A stretch of 32,753 bases of DNA from Kiritimatiellota bacterium. GTDB lineage: Bacteria > Verrucomicrobiota > Lentisphaeria > Oligosphaerales > JAADHN01. The stretch covers positions 32,026 to 64,778 of the forward strand of contig JAADHN010000015.1 in assembly GCA_013151865.1 (NCBI GenBank). Reading direction: 5' to 3'. This document shows positions 18,901-27,125 of the stretch, piece by piece. Made by a program: the position numbers and the translations under genes. The stretch's first letter is position 1, and every line of letters starts with the position of its first letter. Below the pieces are notes generated by a model, which ran no database searches, was not told the DNA's origin, and saw nothing but the letters and a program-made list of their open reading frames with translations.

Positions 18901-21171
18901 GACGAGAAGGCCTGCTTTTTCCGACCCCTGATTGTCCAGAAACTCCCGGAACTCGAGTTTACCCCAGTCCTGATTGGAAATCTGCCCGGACTTCAAGTCC
19001 GCTATCCGCCCGCACCATCGGGCCTGGCGCCCTCGATCGGGGGAATCCGAATCGTTCGGGAACACTCGCAGACGGCCCATAGCGGCACCCTGGCGCCGGG
19101 CCAGACGCGCACTTTCGCGCTGGACGGACCGGCCCCCGGGGGCACTCTCCGCCTGCGCCCCGGGAAGCTGCGGTTTTCGTACCTGGCCGGCACACGGCGG
19201 GTTTGGAAGAAACTCGACCTGCTTTGGCCGGTCCTGCCCGAGAAACTCGCGGCCCCGAACGCGCAGGCGCGCGCGCTCCTGCTCTGGAACCCGACGGCGA
19301 TGGGAATCGGTCCCATCGCTCTGACCGCGCGGCTCCCCCGGGACCCCGGACCGTGGCACATCGCCGATGACGCCGGTCGCCCGGTCCCCGACCAATCCGT
19401 TCCGGAACATCGAAGGGTCCTGTTTGCGGGCGTCGCTCCGGCCGAAAGTGCCCGGCTGTACTGGCTTGTTCCGGGAAAAGCGCCCGAAACACCGCGGACC
19501 GACCTGACTTGGCGCGTCGAAGGAGAACTCGGCAGCGGCACAGGCCGTGTGATCGTCGAAAACGCATGGTTCCGTGTCGACCTCGATGAAGCCGCCGGCG
19601 GCACCGTGACCCGCCTGGTGTCCAAACGCACGGGGCGCAACTATGCCCGGAATCACAGTTTCGATTTCAATTTCGGACGTTTCACCAAGCCGGGGCATCC
19701 GCGCCCCAAGGTCAGCACGGCCCAATTGATCGACGAGAAAAAAACACGCCTGTCGGACGGACCCCATCCCCTGAAACTCACCCGGCACGGTCCGTTGTGG
19801 GTCGTGGTCGAGTCTCTGGCTATCCTGGGCGCCACCACGTGCAGCACGCGCTACGAATTCGTCGCCTACCAACCCATGTTCCGAATCATCCGCCGCGTCC
19901 GACGTTCCGGGGGACCGGCGCCGGAAGAAGTCGTTGTGCTGGACTCCGACCTCGAGCCGAACCTCCTGCGCAAGAGTTCCCCGGGCTTTGCCGGAATTTC
20001 CGCACCAGCGCCCAAGTGCCACTACGGCTGGAGGTACAGCGATTGGGTGCCCCCGGACATCACGCTCCTCCCCGCCCGGCCGGGCACGGACACCGAAGCC
20101 ATCACTTTTCACATCGTGGAAAGTCAGGGGATCGACCGGGTCCGCCAGGGCTTCTGGCCCGCGAACCGACCGAAGGTTGGGCCCCGGGCCACGGCCCGAA
20201 TCGAATACATCTCCCGAAAAACAAACAGTGCCCTGTTGAACGTCCGAGTGCGCCTGCACACCGGCTGGCAACTCCAGGGACGGCGCTGGTTCGATACGGC
20301 GAACCGACTGCGGTTGAAGACCATCAACCTCCCGAAGGACGTGCGGCAAGCCGCCTCGTCGCCCGTTGACTGGTGGTGCACGGCCTGGCCCCGACGGCAA
20401 TGCGTCTCCGTCCAAAAGGACCAAGTGCACGACGGGTCGGTCTCGCTCCGGATCGGCGGACGGGAGTCGCCCGCCCCCGAGTCGGTGCGGCTCATCGAAC
20501 ACAGGGACGGCGCACTGCTCGAGTTGCCGTACGGTCTGGTCGCGGACGGACGGACCGTGGTTTGGCGCGCGCCGCCCGAGGGTCCGTGGCCGCGCCGGTA
20601 TCATGTCTACTGGGCGCCGGCGGACTTCCCCGCCCCACTCCCGACATCGGACTGGACCCGGACGGCAATCGTCTCGTTCCCGTTCGAGGAAAGTTTCGCT
20701 GAAAGCGGCGGCTGGCGCTTTTCCGGAGTCGTAAGGCGTGAACAGGCCGGACGGAACGGGACCCCGGCACTATTCTTCGACACGCCCAAGGGCGGTCCGC
20801 GCATCGCGATCTGCGACAAGGTGTTGCCGGAAGTGGACACCGCCTACCGGGTGCGGTTCACGGCCAAGGCCGAGGGCGATACCCCTTCCCTGGCCACGAA
20901 CCTGTACGCCGGCCCGGGATTCGACGGACCCCAGACGCACACCGCGCTCAAGTCGGACGGGGCTTGGCACGAGTACGGGATCCGCCTGCCGCCGGCCCGA
21001 TTCCCGCCGGAGCATGTCCCGCGCTTCCGGTTTTGGGTCATGCCCGGCGACTTCCGTGTGTGGCTCGATCGCGTGCGCATCGAACGTGCCGGGCCTGCCG
21101 CGGCGCCCCGCCGATCCGCTTCTCTCGAAGCCCCCGTCGAGAGCCTGCCCCTGCCCGGAGAATCGCAATAG
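15973..21171 (+). CDS. Secreted five-domain glycosidase: GH99/WbsX-like barrel fused to GH38-like beta-sandwich
   Basis: This 1732-aa protein has an N-terminal signal segment (residues 1-29, ending RPARG). Residues about 30-400 form a GH99/WbsX-like barrel: the motif WNEWWEGSNLEP at 365-376 has Glu367, Glu370 and Glu375 as acidic candidates, and families of this kind act on mannan-type or surface glycans. Residues about 400-515 resemble the flavodoxin-like domain of GH42 enzymes (KVIVAPACGQGFG, KGGLLILSAD). Then come a jelly-roll (about 550-690), an Ig-like NEW3-type domain (about 895-1000), a segment like the GH38 mannosidase C-terminal sandwich (about 1190-1500, with VENAWFRVDLDEAAGG), and a final binding module (about 1560-1710). 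All boundaries are by eye. AAGGA lies upstream of the ATG. Only the first barrel seems to carry an active site. The substrate is unknown. Confidence 0.7.
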   Translation: MRRVDRALPGIVLLGAALAGILLGRPARGLDRPWIADVFFYWYEWDPKTEQGNWINGVHNTPLQGYYDSRTFRDNYSTLKTAAEWGITHHFIDYWGFPWKDEKGRRREKVVFEAAEALKKQGYDIAMGFYQDGKNFAMDVFAKNLTEHRDTEYWLREFAHSPLWPRLNGRPVQLVYGRNGRPVPTQDNDAYRRWLRKRYKTPDALNREWGTDIKGFDAVRLQYGARGPERADAVEFAFVAWRREWAKLDAVVQQRFGFPGIKASFDVGYTPFRNFGYLGLTRTFCGPHSYGGIFGPPAERDVERFIQAQVAKHYDSVFFDHFKNYYHDWDIRVPGFAYLPDPVNFDRFWTGALMRRSEALLHLSWNEWWEGSNLEPSREFGKKYCEKNLFYATLMKRCFPDIRSAWQRAPIAVLLNDYALRCGAADPDDLYRTITTLRRLNAPFDLFPDARATPAALERFKVIVAPACGQGFGRNDRREELLPMLLDWASKGGLLILSADAKSAEALGLRRSVPPPAAGPTRPGPDLNVFVDVGTDGDERFLASGYSGRENWGKLPAGTFGAGTEKTVRWVPGSERTTHFRFPSSPLRDHVLRLGGSAIWDNRVTVTVNGRRVGQFPIAPGENETAIAIPAEAIGGRPVAEVKLNYAAMHVPGRKDPKRFGGESRICNLALEWVQFSTADIPARNLEQRYRLPKAAVVFLDPVYGALKGQTAAAPYTAAPWLKWDGVGARVLSKYADGRPRGILVPRNRGRVLYVNGSFGDFSAAAETPRTDVAATDLQLWDALLAKLGKTPPDRYVSGAGLGGERLRTGTTDILPVYNYRGDAESAPPVPVRLSVPAGTWPLSEAVALSRDGERGPVPRQLSSGRRGDRWEATDTVRWCAVYAFVHAPAALDIPTMSGVPGETVTFPVTVRNLTDRPLSGTLRVTAGIPTVSGEARPFTCPAGKGKEVRVGLPVRIADSAEWGRKTVTVELDWGADEKACFFRPLIVQKLPELEFTPVLIGNLPGLQVRYPPAPSGLAPSIGGIRIVREHSQTAHSGTLAPGQTRTFALDGPAPGGTLRLRPGKLRFSYLAGTRRVWKKLDLLWPVLPEKLAAPNAQARALLLWNPTAMGIGPIALTARLPRDPGPWHIADDAGRPVPDQSVPEHRRVLFAGVAPAESARLYWLVPGKAPETPRTDLTWRVEGELGSGTGRVIVENAWFRVDLDEAAGGTVTRLVSKRTGRNYARNHSFDFNFGRFTKPGHPRPKVSTAQLIDEKKTRLSDGPHPLKLTRHGPLWVVVESLAILGATTCSTRYEFVAYQPMFRIIRRVRRSGGPAPEEVVVLDSDLEPNLLRKSSPGFAGISAPAPKCHYGWRYSDWVPPDITLLPARPGTDTEAITFHIVESQGIDRVRQGFWPANRPKVGPRATARIEYISRKTNSALLNVRVRLHTGWQLQGRRWFDTANRLRLKTINLPKDVRQAASSPVDWWCTAWPRRQCVSVQKDQVHDGSVSLRIGGRESPAPESVRLIEHRDGALLELPYGLVADGRTVVWRAPPEGPWPRRYHVYWAPADFPAPLPTSDWTRTAIVSFPFEESFAESGGWRFSGVVRREQAGRNGTPALFFDTPKGGPRIAICDKVLPEVDTAYRVRFTAKAEGDTPSLATNLYAGPGFDGPQTHTALKSDGAWHEYGIRLPPARFPPEHVPRFRFWVMPGDFRVWLDRVRIERAGPAAAPRRSASLEAPVESLPLPGESQ

Positions 21172-21453
21172 GACCGCAGACAGACCACGGAACGGGTATG
21201 CACGCGGTCGCAGGACGAACCTTGCGATGAGCAATACGCACCCTCCGCGGGAGCACCGAGGCGGGCCCCGGGACGCCAACGCCGACCAGGTTTCATTCGC
21301 CCTTGTCGGCCGTTGCCCAAGTCGCTTATCGGGACGGGACCGATGGACGGCGACGGTCTTGCCGGGGGCGATCACCTGAGTGGAAACGCCAACGTTTCGT
21401 CGTGCCGGGCACAGCGCCGGGACGCCATGATCGCGCTCTCGAATTGCTGGAAC

Positions 21454-21481
21454 TTGCAATCGGATGTCGCCTCTTCATATT
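21454..21481 (+). promoter_or_regulatory. Possible sigma-70-type promoter for the helicase gene
   Basis: TTGCAA at 21454-21459 and CATATT at 21476-21481 are separated by 16 bp. Each matches four of six consensus bases. It lies about 200 nt before the chosen helicase start, within a locally AT-richer stretch. Such matches occur by chance. Confidence 0.25.
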
Positions 21482-21588
21482 CACGGGAACCACGCGATTC
21501 CCGCTTGGTCTCGGCACCGTCCGAACACGCCGCCGTCCCCGGGGGCAACTTGCGGAGCGCCGCCACAATTATGCCGCCCGGCAAGCAC

Positions 21589-21597
21589 GGGGGGGGG
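21589..21597. repeat. Nine-base poly-G tract
   Basis: A run of nine G lies 80 nt before the helicase ATG at 21677. If translation instead began at an upstream in-frame ATG such as 21464, the tract would be inside the coding sequence and slippage would switch the frame. Confidence 0.6.
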
Positions 21598-21676
21598 TGC
21601 CCGGGGAATCTGCCAGGTGGGCGGGAACTCCCTGGGTCAGCGCTTGCATTGGATGTATGAAGAGGTATCGAGGCAC

Positions 21677-24600
21677 ATGTCGTCCGCAGAATCGGCCATT
21701 TGGGACAACCGCGACCGTGGCGCCGTGGGGACGTTGCTCGCTCAGAGGTTCGTTCCCGGCGCCGATGTCTCCGTGGTTTCGGCTTTCTTTACCATCTATG
21801 CCTACGGCAAACTGCGGACCCAACTGGATCGGCTGAAGAGCTTCCGCTTTCTCTTCGGCGAACCCCGGTTTGTCGGCGCCCCGGGCCCCGACACGCCCAA
21901 GACGTTCGACATCGAAGATGCCGGTCTCCGACTGCACAATCGGTTACAGCAAAAGGCGTTGGCACGTCAATGCGCGGATTGGATCCGGGAAAAAGCCGAA
22001 ATCCGTTCCGTCGTTCGTTCGGGGTTTCTTCACGGCAAAATGGTCCACATCCGGCAACCGAACCAGGTGGAAAACGCTCTTGTCGGCAGTTCGAACTTCA
22101 CCGTGCGCGGGCTCGGGTTGAGCGCGAATGCCAATATCGAGTTGAATCTCGAAATGAACGACCGCCGGGATGTCAACGACCTGTTCCGGTGGTTCGAGGA
22201 TATCTGGACCAGCGACATGACGCGGGACGTCAAACAGGACGTTCTCAGCTATCTGGAACGCCTGTACGCCGATACCCCGCCCGAATTCCTCTACTACCTG
22301 ACCCTTTTCCACGTATTCGACCGCTTCCTCCGCGACCAGGCGGACGCCCGGCTCCTCGACGCCCGGACCGGCTTTTTCGACAGTAGGGTCTGGGACATGC
22401 TCTATCCGTTTCAGAAAGACGGCGTCCGCGGAGCGATCAACAAGATACTCCGGCACAACGGGTGCATCATAGCGGACAGCGTCGGGCTCGGAAAAACCTT
22501 CGAAGCCCTTGCGGTGATCAAGTACTTCGAACTGCTCAACGCCCGCGTACTGGTGCTCTGCCCGAAGAAACTGGTCGGCAACTGGTCTCTGTACCGCCAC
22601 AACGACTGCCGGAATATCCTGGTCGACGACCGGTTCCGCTACGACATCGCCTGCCACACCGACATGTCGCGTCGGACCGGAACGAACGACTTCGGCCTGG
22701 ACCTTGCGAATCTGAACTGGAGAAACTACGACCTGCTCGTCATCGACGAATCCCACAATTTCCGCAACAGTGCGTACGGCAAAGAAGACGAGGACGGCAC
22801 GTACCGCGCCACCCGCTACGAACGCGTTATGGAAGAGATTATCCGCAAGGGCATCCCCACGAAAGTCCTCCTGCTCTCCGCCACGCCGGTCAACAACACC
22901 CTGCGCGACCTGCGCAACCAAATCTATTTCATCACCGGAAAGTCCGATGATGCCCTTCGGGAATCCGCGGGCATTGCGGACATCGGGGAGACGTTGCGAC
23001 GTGCACAGGTCCAGTTTCGACAATGGGCCGATCGTCGCCGGGATGGGGGCCGGTCCCTTCAGCAGCTACTCGAACGGCTGGACTCCGGCTTCTTCAAACT
23101 GCTCGACGAATTGACCATCGCCCGGTCGCGCAAGCACATCGTCAGTTATTACGATCCGGCGACGTTCGGCAAGTTTCCGATACGCATGAAACCGCTCGCG
23201 GAATCCCCGCCCATCGATATCGAGGACCATTTCCCGAGTTACGACCGGATCAACCGCGACATCTCCGAGTACCGCCTGTCGCTCTATTCCCCGTCAGCCT
23301 ATGTACTTCCCCAATACAGGAGCGAATACGACATCAAAGTCGCCGGCCAGGCGCCGGATGTTTTCGGCGACCAGCGCACTCGCGAGCGATACCTGGTCGG
23401 CATGATGAAAGTGAACTTCCTGAAACGCCTCGAGAGTTCCATCCGGTCTTTCGGAATCACCATGGACCGGACAATCGAGCGCATCGACGCCCTGCTCGAA
23501 CGAATCCGGGATTTCGATGCGAACCGAGACCAGTATGAGCAACCTCCCCTGATCGACCCCATGGGCGATGAAGAACTGGAGGCACTCCAGGAGCAACTGT
23601 TGGTCGGGAGCAAGCTCAAATTCAAACTGAAACACCTCGACTTGAAGGCCTGGGAAAAAGACCTCCTGGCGGACCGCGACCAGTTGCTGAGCCTGTACAA
23701 CAACGCCACGGCTGTCACGCCCGAACGCGACGGCAAGCTGCAACGGCTCAAAGAACTGATCGAGCGGAAATCGCGCGCGCCGATCAATCCGGGAAACCGA
23801 AAGGTCCTGGTTTTCACGGCGTTTGCGGACACCGCGGAATACCTCTACGAAACCTTGAAACCATGGGCACGCGACACACTGGGCCTCCATATCGCCCTCG
23901 TGTCGGGCGGAAGCGCCGAGAATCGAACCACGTTCATGCCCGCCGGTTTTCCCCGCCAGAACCAGTACGACGCCATCCTCACCAATTTCTCGCCGCGAGC
24001 AAAAGGCCGTGCCCAAATGGCGGACATGCCCCGGGAAGGCGAGATCGACCTGCTCATCGCCACCGACTGCATCTCGGAAGGTCAGAACCTCCAGGACTGC
24101 GATTTCGTCGTCAATTACGACATCCACTGGAACCCGGTGCGGATCATCCAGCGCTTCGGACGGATCGACCGCCTCGGCTCGACCAATGACCGCGTTCAGT
24201 TGGTCAATTTCTGGCCCACCGACGACTTGAACCGGTACATCCGCCTCAAAGAACGTGTCGAAACCCGCATGGCCCTGGTCGATCTCGCGGCGACGGGCGA
24301 GGACAACCTGCTCAGCAACGAGCAACTGCGCGACCTCATCCGGGAGGACCTTACCTACCGCGACCGGCAACTCCTGCGGCTCAAAGAAGAAGTCCTCGAT
24401 TTGGAGGACATGGACGCGACCGTCACCCTGAGCGAATTCACGTTGGACGACTTTCGTATCGATCTGCTCCATTACCTCGAAGCCAATCGCCGCAAGCTCG
24501 AGGAAGCGCCCCTGGGCCTGTACGCCGTGCTCCCCCCGCCGCAACCCTCCCGAATGCCGCCCGGCTTCGACCGCTACCCCGAGTTGCACCGAATCGCGCG

Positions 24601-25027
24601 CCCCGGCGTCGTATTCTGCCTGCGCCAGGCCGATCCCGGCGATGAACTCGACCGCGTGAATCCGCTCCAGCCCTACTTCCTCGTCTACATTCGCGACGAC
24701 GGGACCGTCCGTTACAACTTCGGTCAGCCCAAGCAGGTCCTAACCATCCTGCAAGCGCTTTGTCTGGGAAAAACGACGCCGGATGAAGCCCTGTGCGAGC
24801 GGTTCGACCACGGGACCGACAACGGCGAAAACATGTCCCGGTACGACGACCTGCTTCGGAAAGCGGTCGCCGCCATTGACCGGCATATCGGGCGGCGCGG
24901 CCTCGCCAACCTGCTGGGTGGACGCGGCGGCCGTCTGCCCAAACGGGACGACGTGCCTTCCTCGCTGGACGATTTCGAACTCATCACCTGGTTCGTTATC
25001 CTCGGATCGGAGGCGAACGATGCCTGA
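21677..25027 (+). CDS. PLD-nuclease / Snf2-type SF2 helicase fusion protein
   Basis: This 1116-aa protein joins a phospholipase D-like nuclease domain to an SF2 translocase. Residues about 8-190 are PLD-like: His119-Gly-Lys121, Asn140 in GSSNFT and Glu155 in NIELN form the HxK...N...E pattern of BfiI-type nucleases, without the classic Asp of HxKx4D. The helicase follows, with Walker A lysine 273 in DSVGLGKT, DESH at 357-360, SATPVNN, and motif VI QRFGRIDR at 825-832. A C-terminal region (about 880-1116) is of unknown role. I prefer the ATG at 21677 because similarity begins at IWDNRDRG and GAAGAGG lies upstream; ATG 21653 is an alternative. The stop overlaps the next start by 8 bp. With the adenine methyltransferase downstream it suggests ATP-dependent restriction. 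Confidence 0.9.
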   Translation: MSSAESAIWDNRDRGAVGTLLAQRFVPGADVSVVSAFFTIYAYGKLRTQLDRLKSFRFLFGEPRFVGAPGPDTPKTFDIEDAGLRLHNRLQQKALARQCADWIREKAEIRSVVRSGFLHGKMVHIRQPNQVENALVGSSNFTVRGLGLSANANIELNLEMNDRRDVNDLFRWFEDIWTSDMTRDVKQDVLSYLERLYADTPPEFLYYLTLFHVFDRFLRDQADARLLDARTGFFDSRVWDMLYPFQKDGVRGAINKILRHNGCIIADSVGLGKTFEALAVIKYFELLNARVLVLCPKKLVGNWSLYRHNDCRNILVDDRFRYDIACHTDMSRRTGTNDFGLDLANLNWRNYDLLVIDESHNFRNSAYGKEDEDGTYRATRYERVMEEIIRKGIPTKVLLLSATPVNNTLRDLRNQIYFITGKSDDALRESAGIADIGETLRRAQVQFRQWADRRRDGGRSLQQLLERLDSGFFKLLDELTIARSRKHIVSYYDPATFGKFPIRMKPLAESPPIDIEDHFPSYDRINRDISEYRLSLYSPSAYVLPQYRSEYDIKVAGQAPDVFGDQRTRERYLVGMMKVNFLKRLESSIRSFGITMDRTIERIDALLERIRDFDANRDQYEQPPLIDPMGDEELEALQEQLLVGSKLKFKLKHLDLKAWEKDLLADRDQLLSLYNNATAVTPERDGKLQRLKELIERKSRAPINPGNRKVLVFTAFADTAEYLYETLKPWARDTLGLHIALVSGGSAENRTTFMPAGFPRQNQYDAILTNFSPRAKGRAQMADMPREGEIDLLIATDCISEGQNLQDCDFVVNYDIHWNPVRIIQRFGRIDRLGSTNDRVQLVNFWPTDDLNRYIRLKERVETRMALVDLAATGEDNLLSNEQLRDLIREDLTYRDRQLLRLKEEVLDLEDMDATVTLSEFTLDDFRIDLLHYLEANRRKLEEAPLGLYAVLPPPQPSRMPPGFDRYPELHRIARPGVVFCLRQADPGDELDRVNPLQPYFLVYIRDDGTVRYNFGQPKQVLTILQALCLGKTTPDEALCERFDHGTDNGENMSRYDDLLRKAVAAIDRHIGRRGLANLLGGRGGRLPKRDDVPSSLDDFELITWFVILGSEANDA

Positions 25028-25903
25028 TCCATCCGTGCCCGCGACAAGACCGCCCGCCCCGCTCCTCGACCGGGTGGCGACCATCCTCGAACAGGCCCGC
25101 ACGAACGTCGTCCGTACGGTCAACAGCCAGATGGTCATCGCCTACTGGCTCATCGGCCGCGAAATCGTCGAGGAAGAACAGCAGGGCCGGGACCGGGCGG
25201 AATACGGAACTCGATTGATCGAGAAGCTCTCTCAGCAACTCACGGAGCGATATGGGAAGGGGTTTTCGGTGAGCAACTTGGAGTCTTTTCGGAAATTCTA
25301 TATGACCTATCCTGACCGCCGACCGCAAATTCCGTACACAGTGTGTAGGGAATCTATAACTAATTCTCGCCCAACAACCAACGGGTTTGCCTCCGCCCTT
25401 TCCTGGTCCCACTATCGCCTTCTCATGCGGGTCGGCAACAGGCAGGCCCGCTCCTTCTACGAGATCGAAGCAGCTCTGTTTTCAGCCCCAACGGGGCGGG
25501 ATCACCGTAGCCTGGGGCAAGCCATTACGGCGCCGCCCCAGGTCAACATGCCAACACGGACCGTGTGCCCTGAAGGGGCACATCAACCGGCTGCCGACAC
25601 TCGATTGAAGAAGCCCTCCAGGCTTCATTCCGGTTCTCGTGCCGTCCCCGGGGCGATGCCCCGGGCTACGATGACGCCGGGCCTTCAGCCCGATCCGGAC
25701 CATCCATCGCCCTCGACCAGTGCCTCGGGAAAAATGCGATCATGCTCCCCCACGGAAACCGGCGCATCTTCACCTCACGCTATCGACTGTACCTGCCCTC
25801 GGTGGACGACCTCCGCCGGGAGTTGGTCCACGAGCTTGAACTCTGCGAGGCCCGCGCCCAATATCGGTTCAACTCGCCTTTTGCGGGGACCGCAACCCCG
25901 TGA
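25020..25903 (+). pseudogene. Broken YhcG (DUF1016) PD-(D/E)XK nuclease gene
   Basis: The first part (25020 to about 25475) encodes a normal DUF1016 N-terminal domain: VRTVNSQMVIAYWLIGREIVEEE, then SVSNLESFRKFY, then LSWSHYRLLMRV ending at FYEIEA. The family should continue into a PD-(D/E)XK nuclease, but a multi-hairpin element occupies 25485-25692. Family sequence resumes at 25700 in another frame (PSIALDQC..., then RRIFTSRYRLYLPSVDDLRREL) and stops at 25901-25903. The catalytic centre is therefore missing and the frame is shifted. The frame of the first part continues to 25973, so a 317-aa chimera could be made, with the last 165 residues unrelated. Its ATG overlaps the helicase stop (ATGCCTGA), showing it was part of the operon. 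YhcG proteins are common accessories in restriction loci. Confidence 0.85.
25485..25692. repeat. Multi-hairpin REP/BIME-like element inside the YhcG gene
   Basis: At least six stem-loops occur in about 208 bp: GCCCC-AAC-GGGGC (25485-25497), CCTGGGGC with GCCCCAGG (25511-25542), TGTGCCC with GGGCACA (25564-25582), GAAGCC with GGCTTC (25610-25626), CCCGGGGC-GAT-GCCCCGGG (25647-25665) and CGGGC with GCCCG (25678-25692). The wording AGCCCCAACGGGGCG and TAGCCTGGGGCAA resembles abundant intergenic repeats of Planctomycetes-like genomes, to my recollection. No transposase lies inside. It may move like REP elements through an enzyme encoded elsewhere (inference). Confidence 0.75.
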
Positions 25904-25925
25904 CCGGTATTCGACAACAGATTAT

Positions 25926-25949
25926 CGCCACCCTGGCGGCACGGTGGCG
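25926..25949 (+). promoter_or_regulatory. Hairpin before the ATPase gene
   Basis: CGCCACC (25926-25932) pairs with GGTGGCG (25943-25949), ending 20 nt before the ATPase start. The likely GGAG ribosome binding site lies just after it, so the stem could modulate translation. It may also be chance in GC-rich DNA. Confidence 0.25.
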
Positions 25950-25969
25950 GAACCACCCGGAGACGACAG

Positions 25970-27124
25970 ATGAAAAAGACCCAGTTCAGCATTCGAAACG
26001 TGGGGCCACTTCGAGAGGTCGATTTTCGCTTCGGCGACCTGACCGTCCTCGTCGGTCCCCAGGCGGCCGGCAAAAGCATCGCACTCCAACTCCTCAAGCT
26101 GACCCTGGATGCCGGAGGAATCGCCGCCACCCTGAAAAAACACGGTCGAGATTGGGACGGCAAATTCGGTCCGTTCCTGGATTTGTATCTCGGCGAAGGA
26201 ATGCACGGCGTCTGGGAGGCCGGTTCGAGCCTCATCGAAATGAATGGACGGCCGGTCATCCTCATGGATAGAATCCGTCGTTCACGTTCACGCCCGGAAA
26301 GGTCGTATTTCATCCCCGCTCAACGGGTCCTGACGCTCGCCAACGGCTGGCCGAGGCCCTTTACCGACTACGCGCCCGGCGATCCGTTCGTGGTCCCGGC
26401 GTTCAGCGAGAACCTCGGTTTCCAAATGGCCGTGGGGCTGGGCCGAGGCGGAGCGATCTTTCCCCAACAAGGACGTCTCAAGAAGCCGATCCGCGACGAG
26501 TTGACCCGGACGGTGTTCGGCGATTTTCAACTCAAACTGGACAAACGGGGACTGCAGAAGCGCCTTGTCCTGGAACACGCGGGGGAAACTTTGCCGTTCA
26601 TGGTCTGGTCCGCGGGTCAACGGGAATTCGTCCCGCTTCTGCTGGGGTTATATTGGCTGTTGCCGCCATCGAAAACATCGCGGCGCGGCGACATCGAGTG
26701 GGTGGTCGTCGAAGAGATCGAGATGGGCCTGCATCCAGGGGCAATTTCCGCCGTCATGCTCTTGGTTCTGGACCTTGTCGCCAGGGGATACCCACGAGTC
26801 ATACTCTCGACCCACTCGCCGCACGTTCTCGACATCGTCTGGGGCCTGCGCATGATTCGAGAGCATGGGGCCGACCCCGGCGCCGTGCTCGATTTGTTCG
26901 GTCTCCACCATTCTCAATCCATGATGAATATGGCCGAAAACGTCCTCCAAAAGACCTGCACGGTTTTCTATCTCGATCGGGTCTCCGGTAAGTCGCGGGA
27001 TATTTCGTCCCTGGACCCGGGCGCGGCCGATTCGGAAGTCTCCGGCTGGGGCGGGCTCACCGAATTCAGTGGACGAGTCGCGGATGTCGTTGCCCGAGTC
27101 GTCAGCGCCGCGGAGGGACGTTGA
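25970..27124 (+). CDS. ABC-type AAA ATPase (OLD/AAA_21-like)
   Basis: This 384-aa protein is a single-chain SMC/ABC-type ATPase without long coiled coil. It has Walker A GPQAAGKS at 30-37, a signature-like WSAGQREFVPLLLG, Walker B WVVVEEIEMGLHP with the catalytic Glu, and an H-loop LSTHSPHVLD. It resembles ATPases that act as sensors in two-gene defence modules, such as those of OLD, Septu and PARIS type, but I cannot assign it to one. No TOPRIM or HNH nuclease is fused. GGAG lies about ten bases before the ATG. The next gene starts one base after its stop codon, so the two products are almost certainly co-translated and probably form a complex. Localisation is cytosolic. Confidence 0.88.
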   Translation: MKKTQFSIRNVGPLREVDFRFGDLTVLVGPQAAGKSIALQLLKLTLDAGGIAATLKKHGRDWDGKFGPFLDLYLGEGMHGVWEAGSSLIEMNGRPVILMDRIRRSRSRPERSYFIPAQRVLTLANGWPRPFTDYAPGDPFVVPAFSENLGFQMAVGLGRGGAIFPQQGRLKKPIRDELTRTVFGDFQLKLDKRGLQKRLVLEHAGETLPFMVWSAGQREFVPLLLGLYWLLPPSKTSRRGDIEWVVVEEIEMGLHPGAISAVMLLVLDLVARGYPRVILSTHSPHVLDIVWGLRMIREHGADPGAVLDLFGLHHSQSMMNMAENVLQKTCTVFYLDRVSGKSRDISSLDPGAADSEVSGWGGLTEFSGRVADVVARVVSAAEGR

Positions 27125-27125
27125 C

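Larger units (their letters stand above)
21172..21676. other. 505-bp gene-free spacer before the defence-like island
   Basis: No gene is supported here. The helicase frame is open from 21464, but its upstream residues have no homology. The spacer contains a possible promoter at 21454-21481 and a run of nine G at 21589-21597. It marks the switch from glycan genes to the restriction-type cluster. Confidence 0.5.

Noticed and set aside
17722-20604. A long minus-strand open frame inside the 1732-aa gene
   Set aside because: It lies opposite a gene with clear domains, and its arginine- and glycine-rich composition is typical of an antisense frame.
25335-25347. TACACA-G-TGTGTA palindrome inside the YhcG N-terminal part
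   Set aside because: It is in conserved coding sequence (IPYTVCRES), so it is most simply explained by codons.
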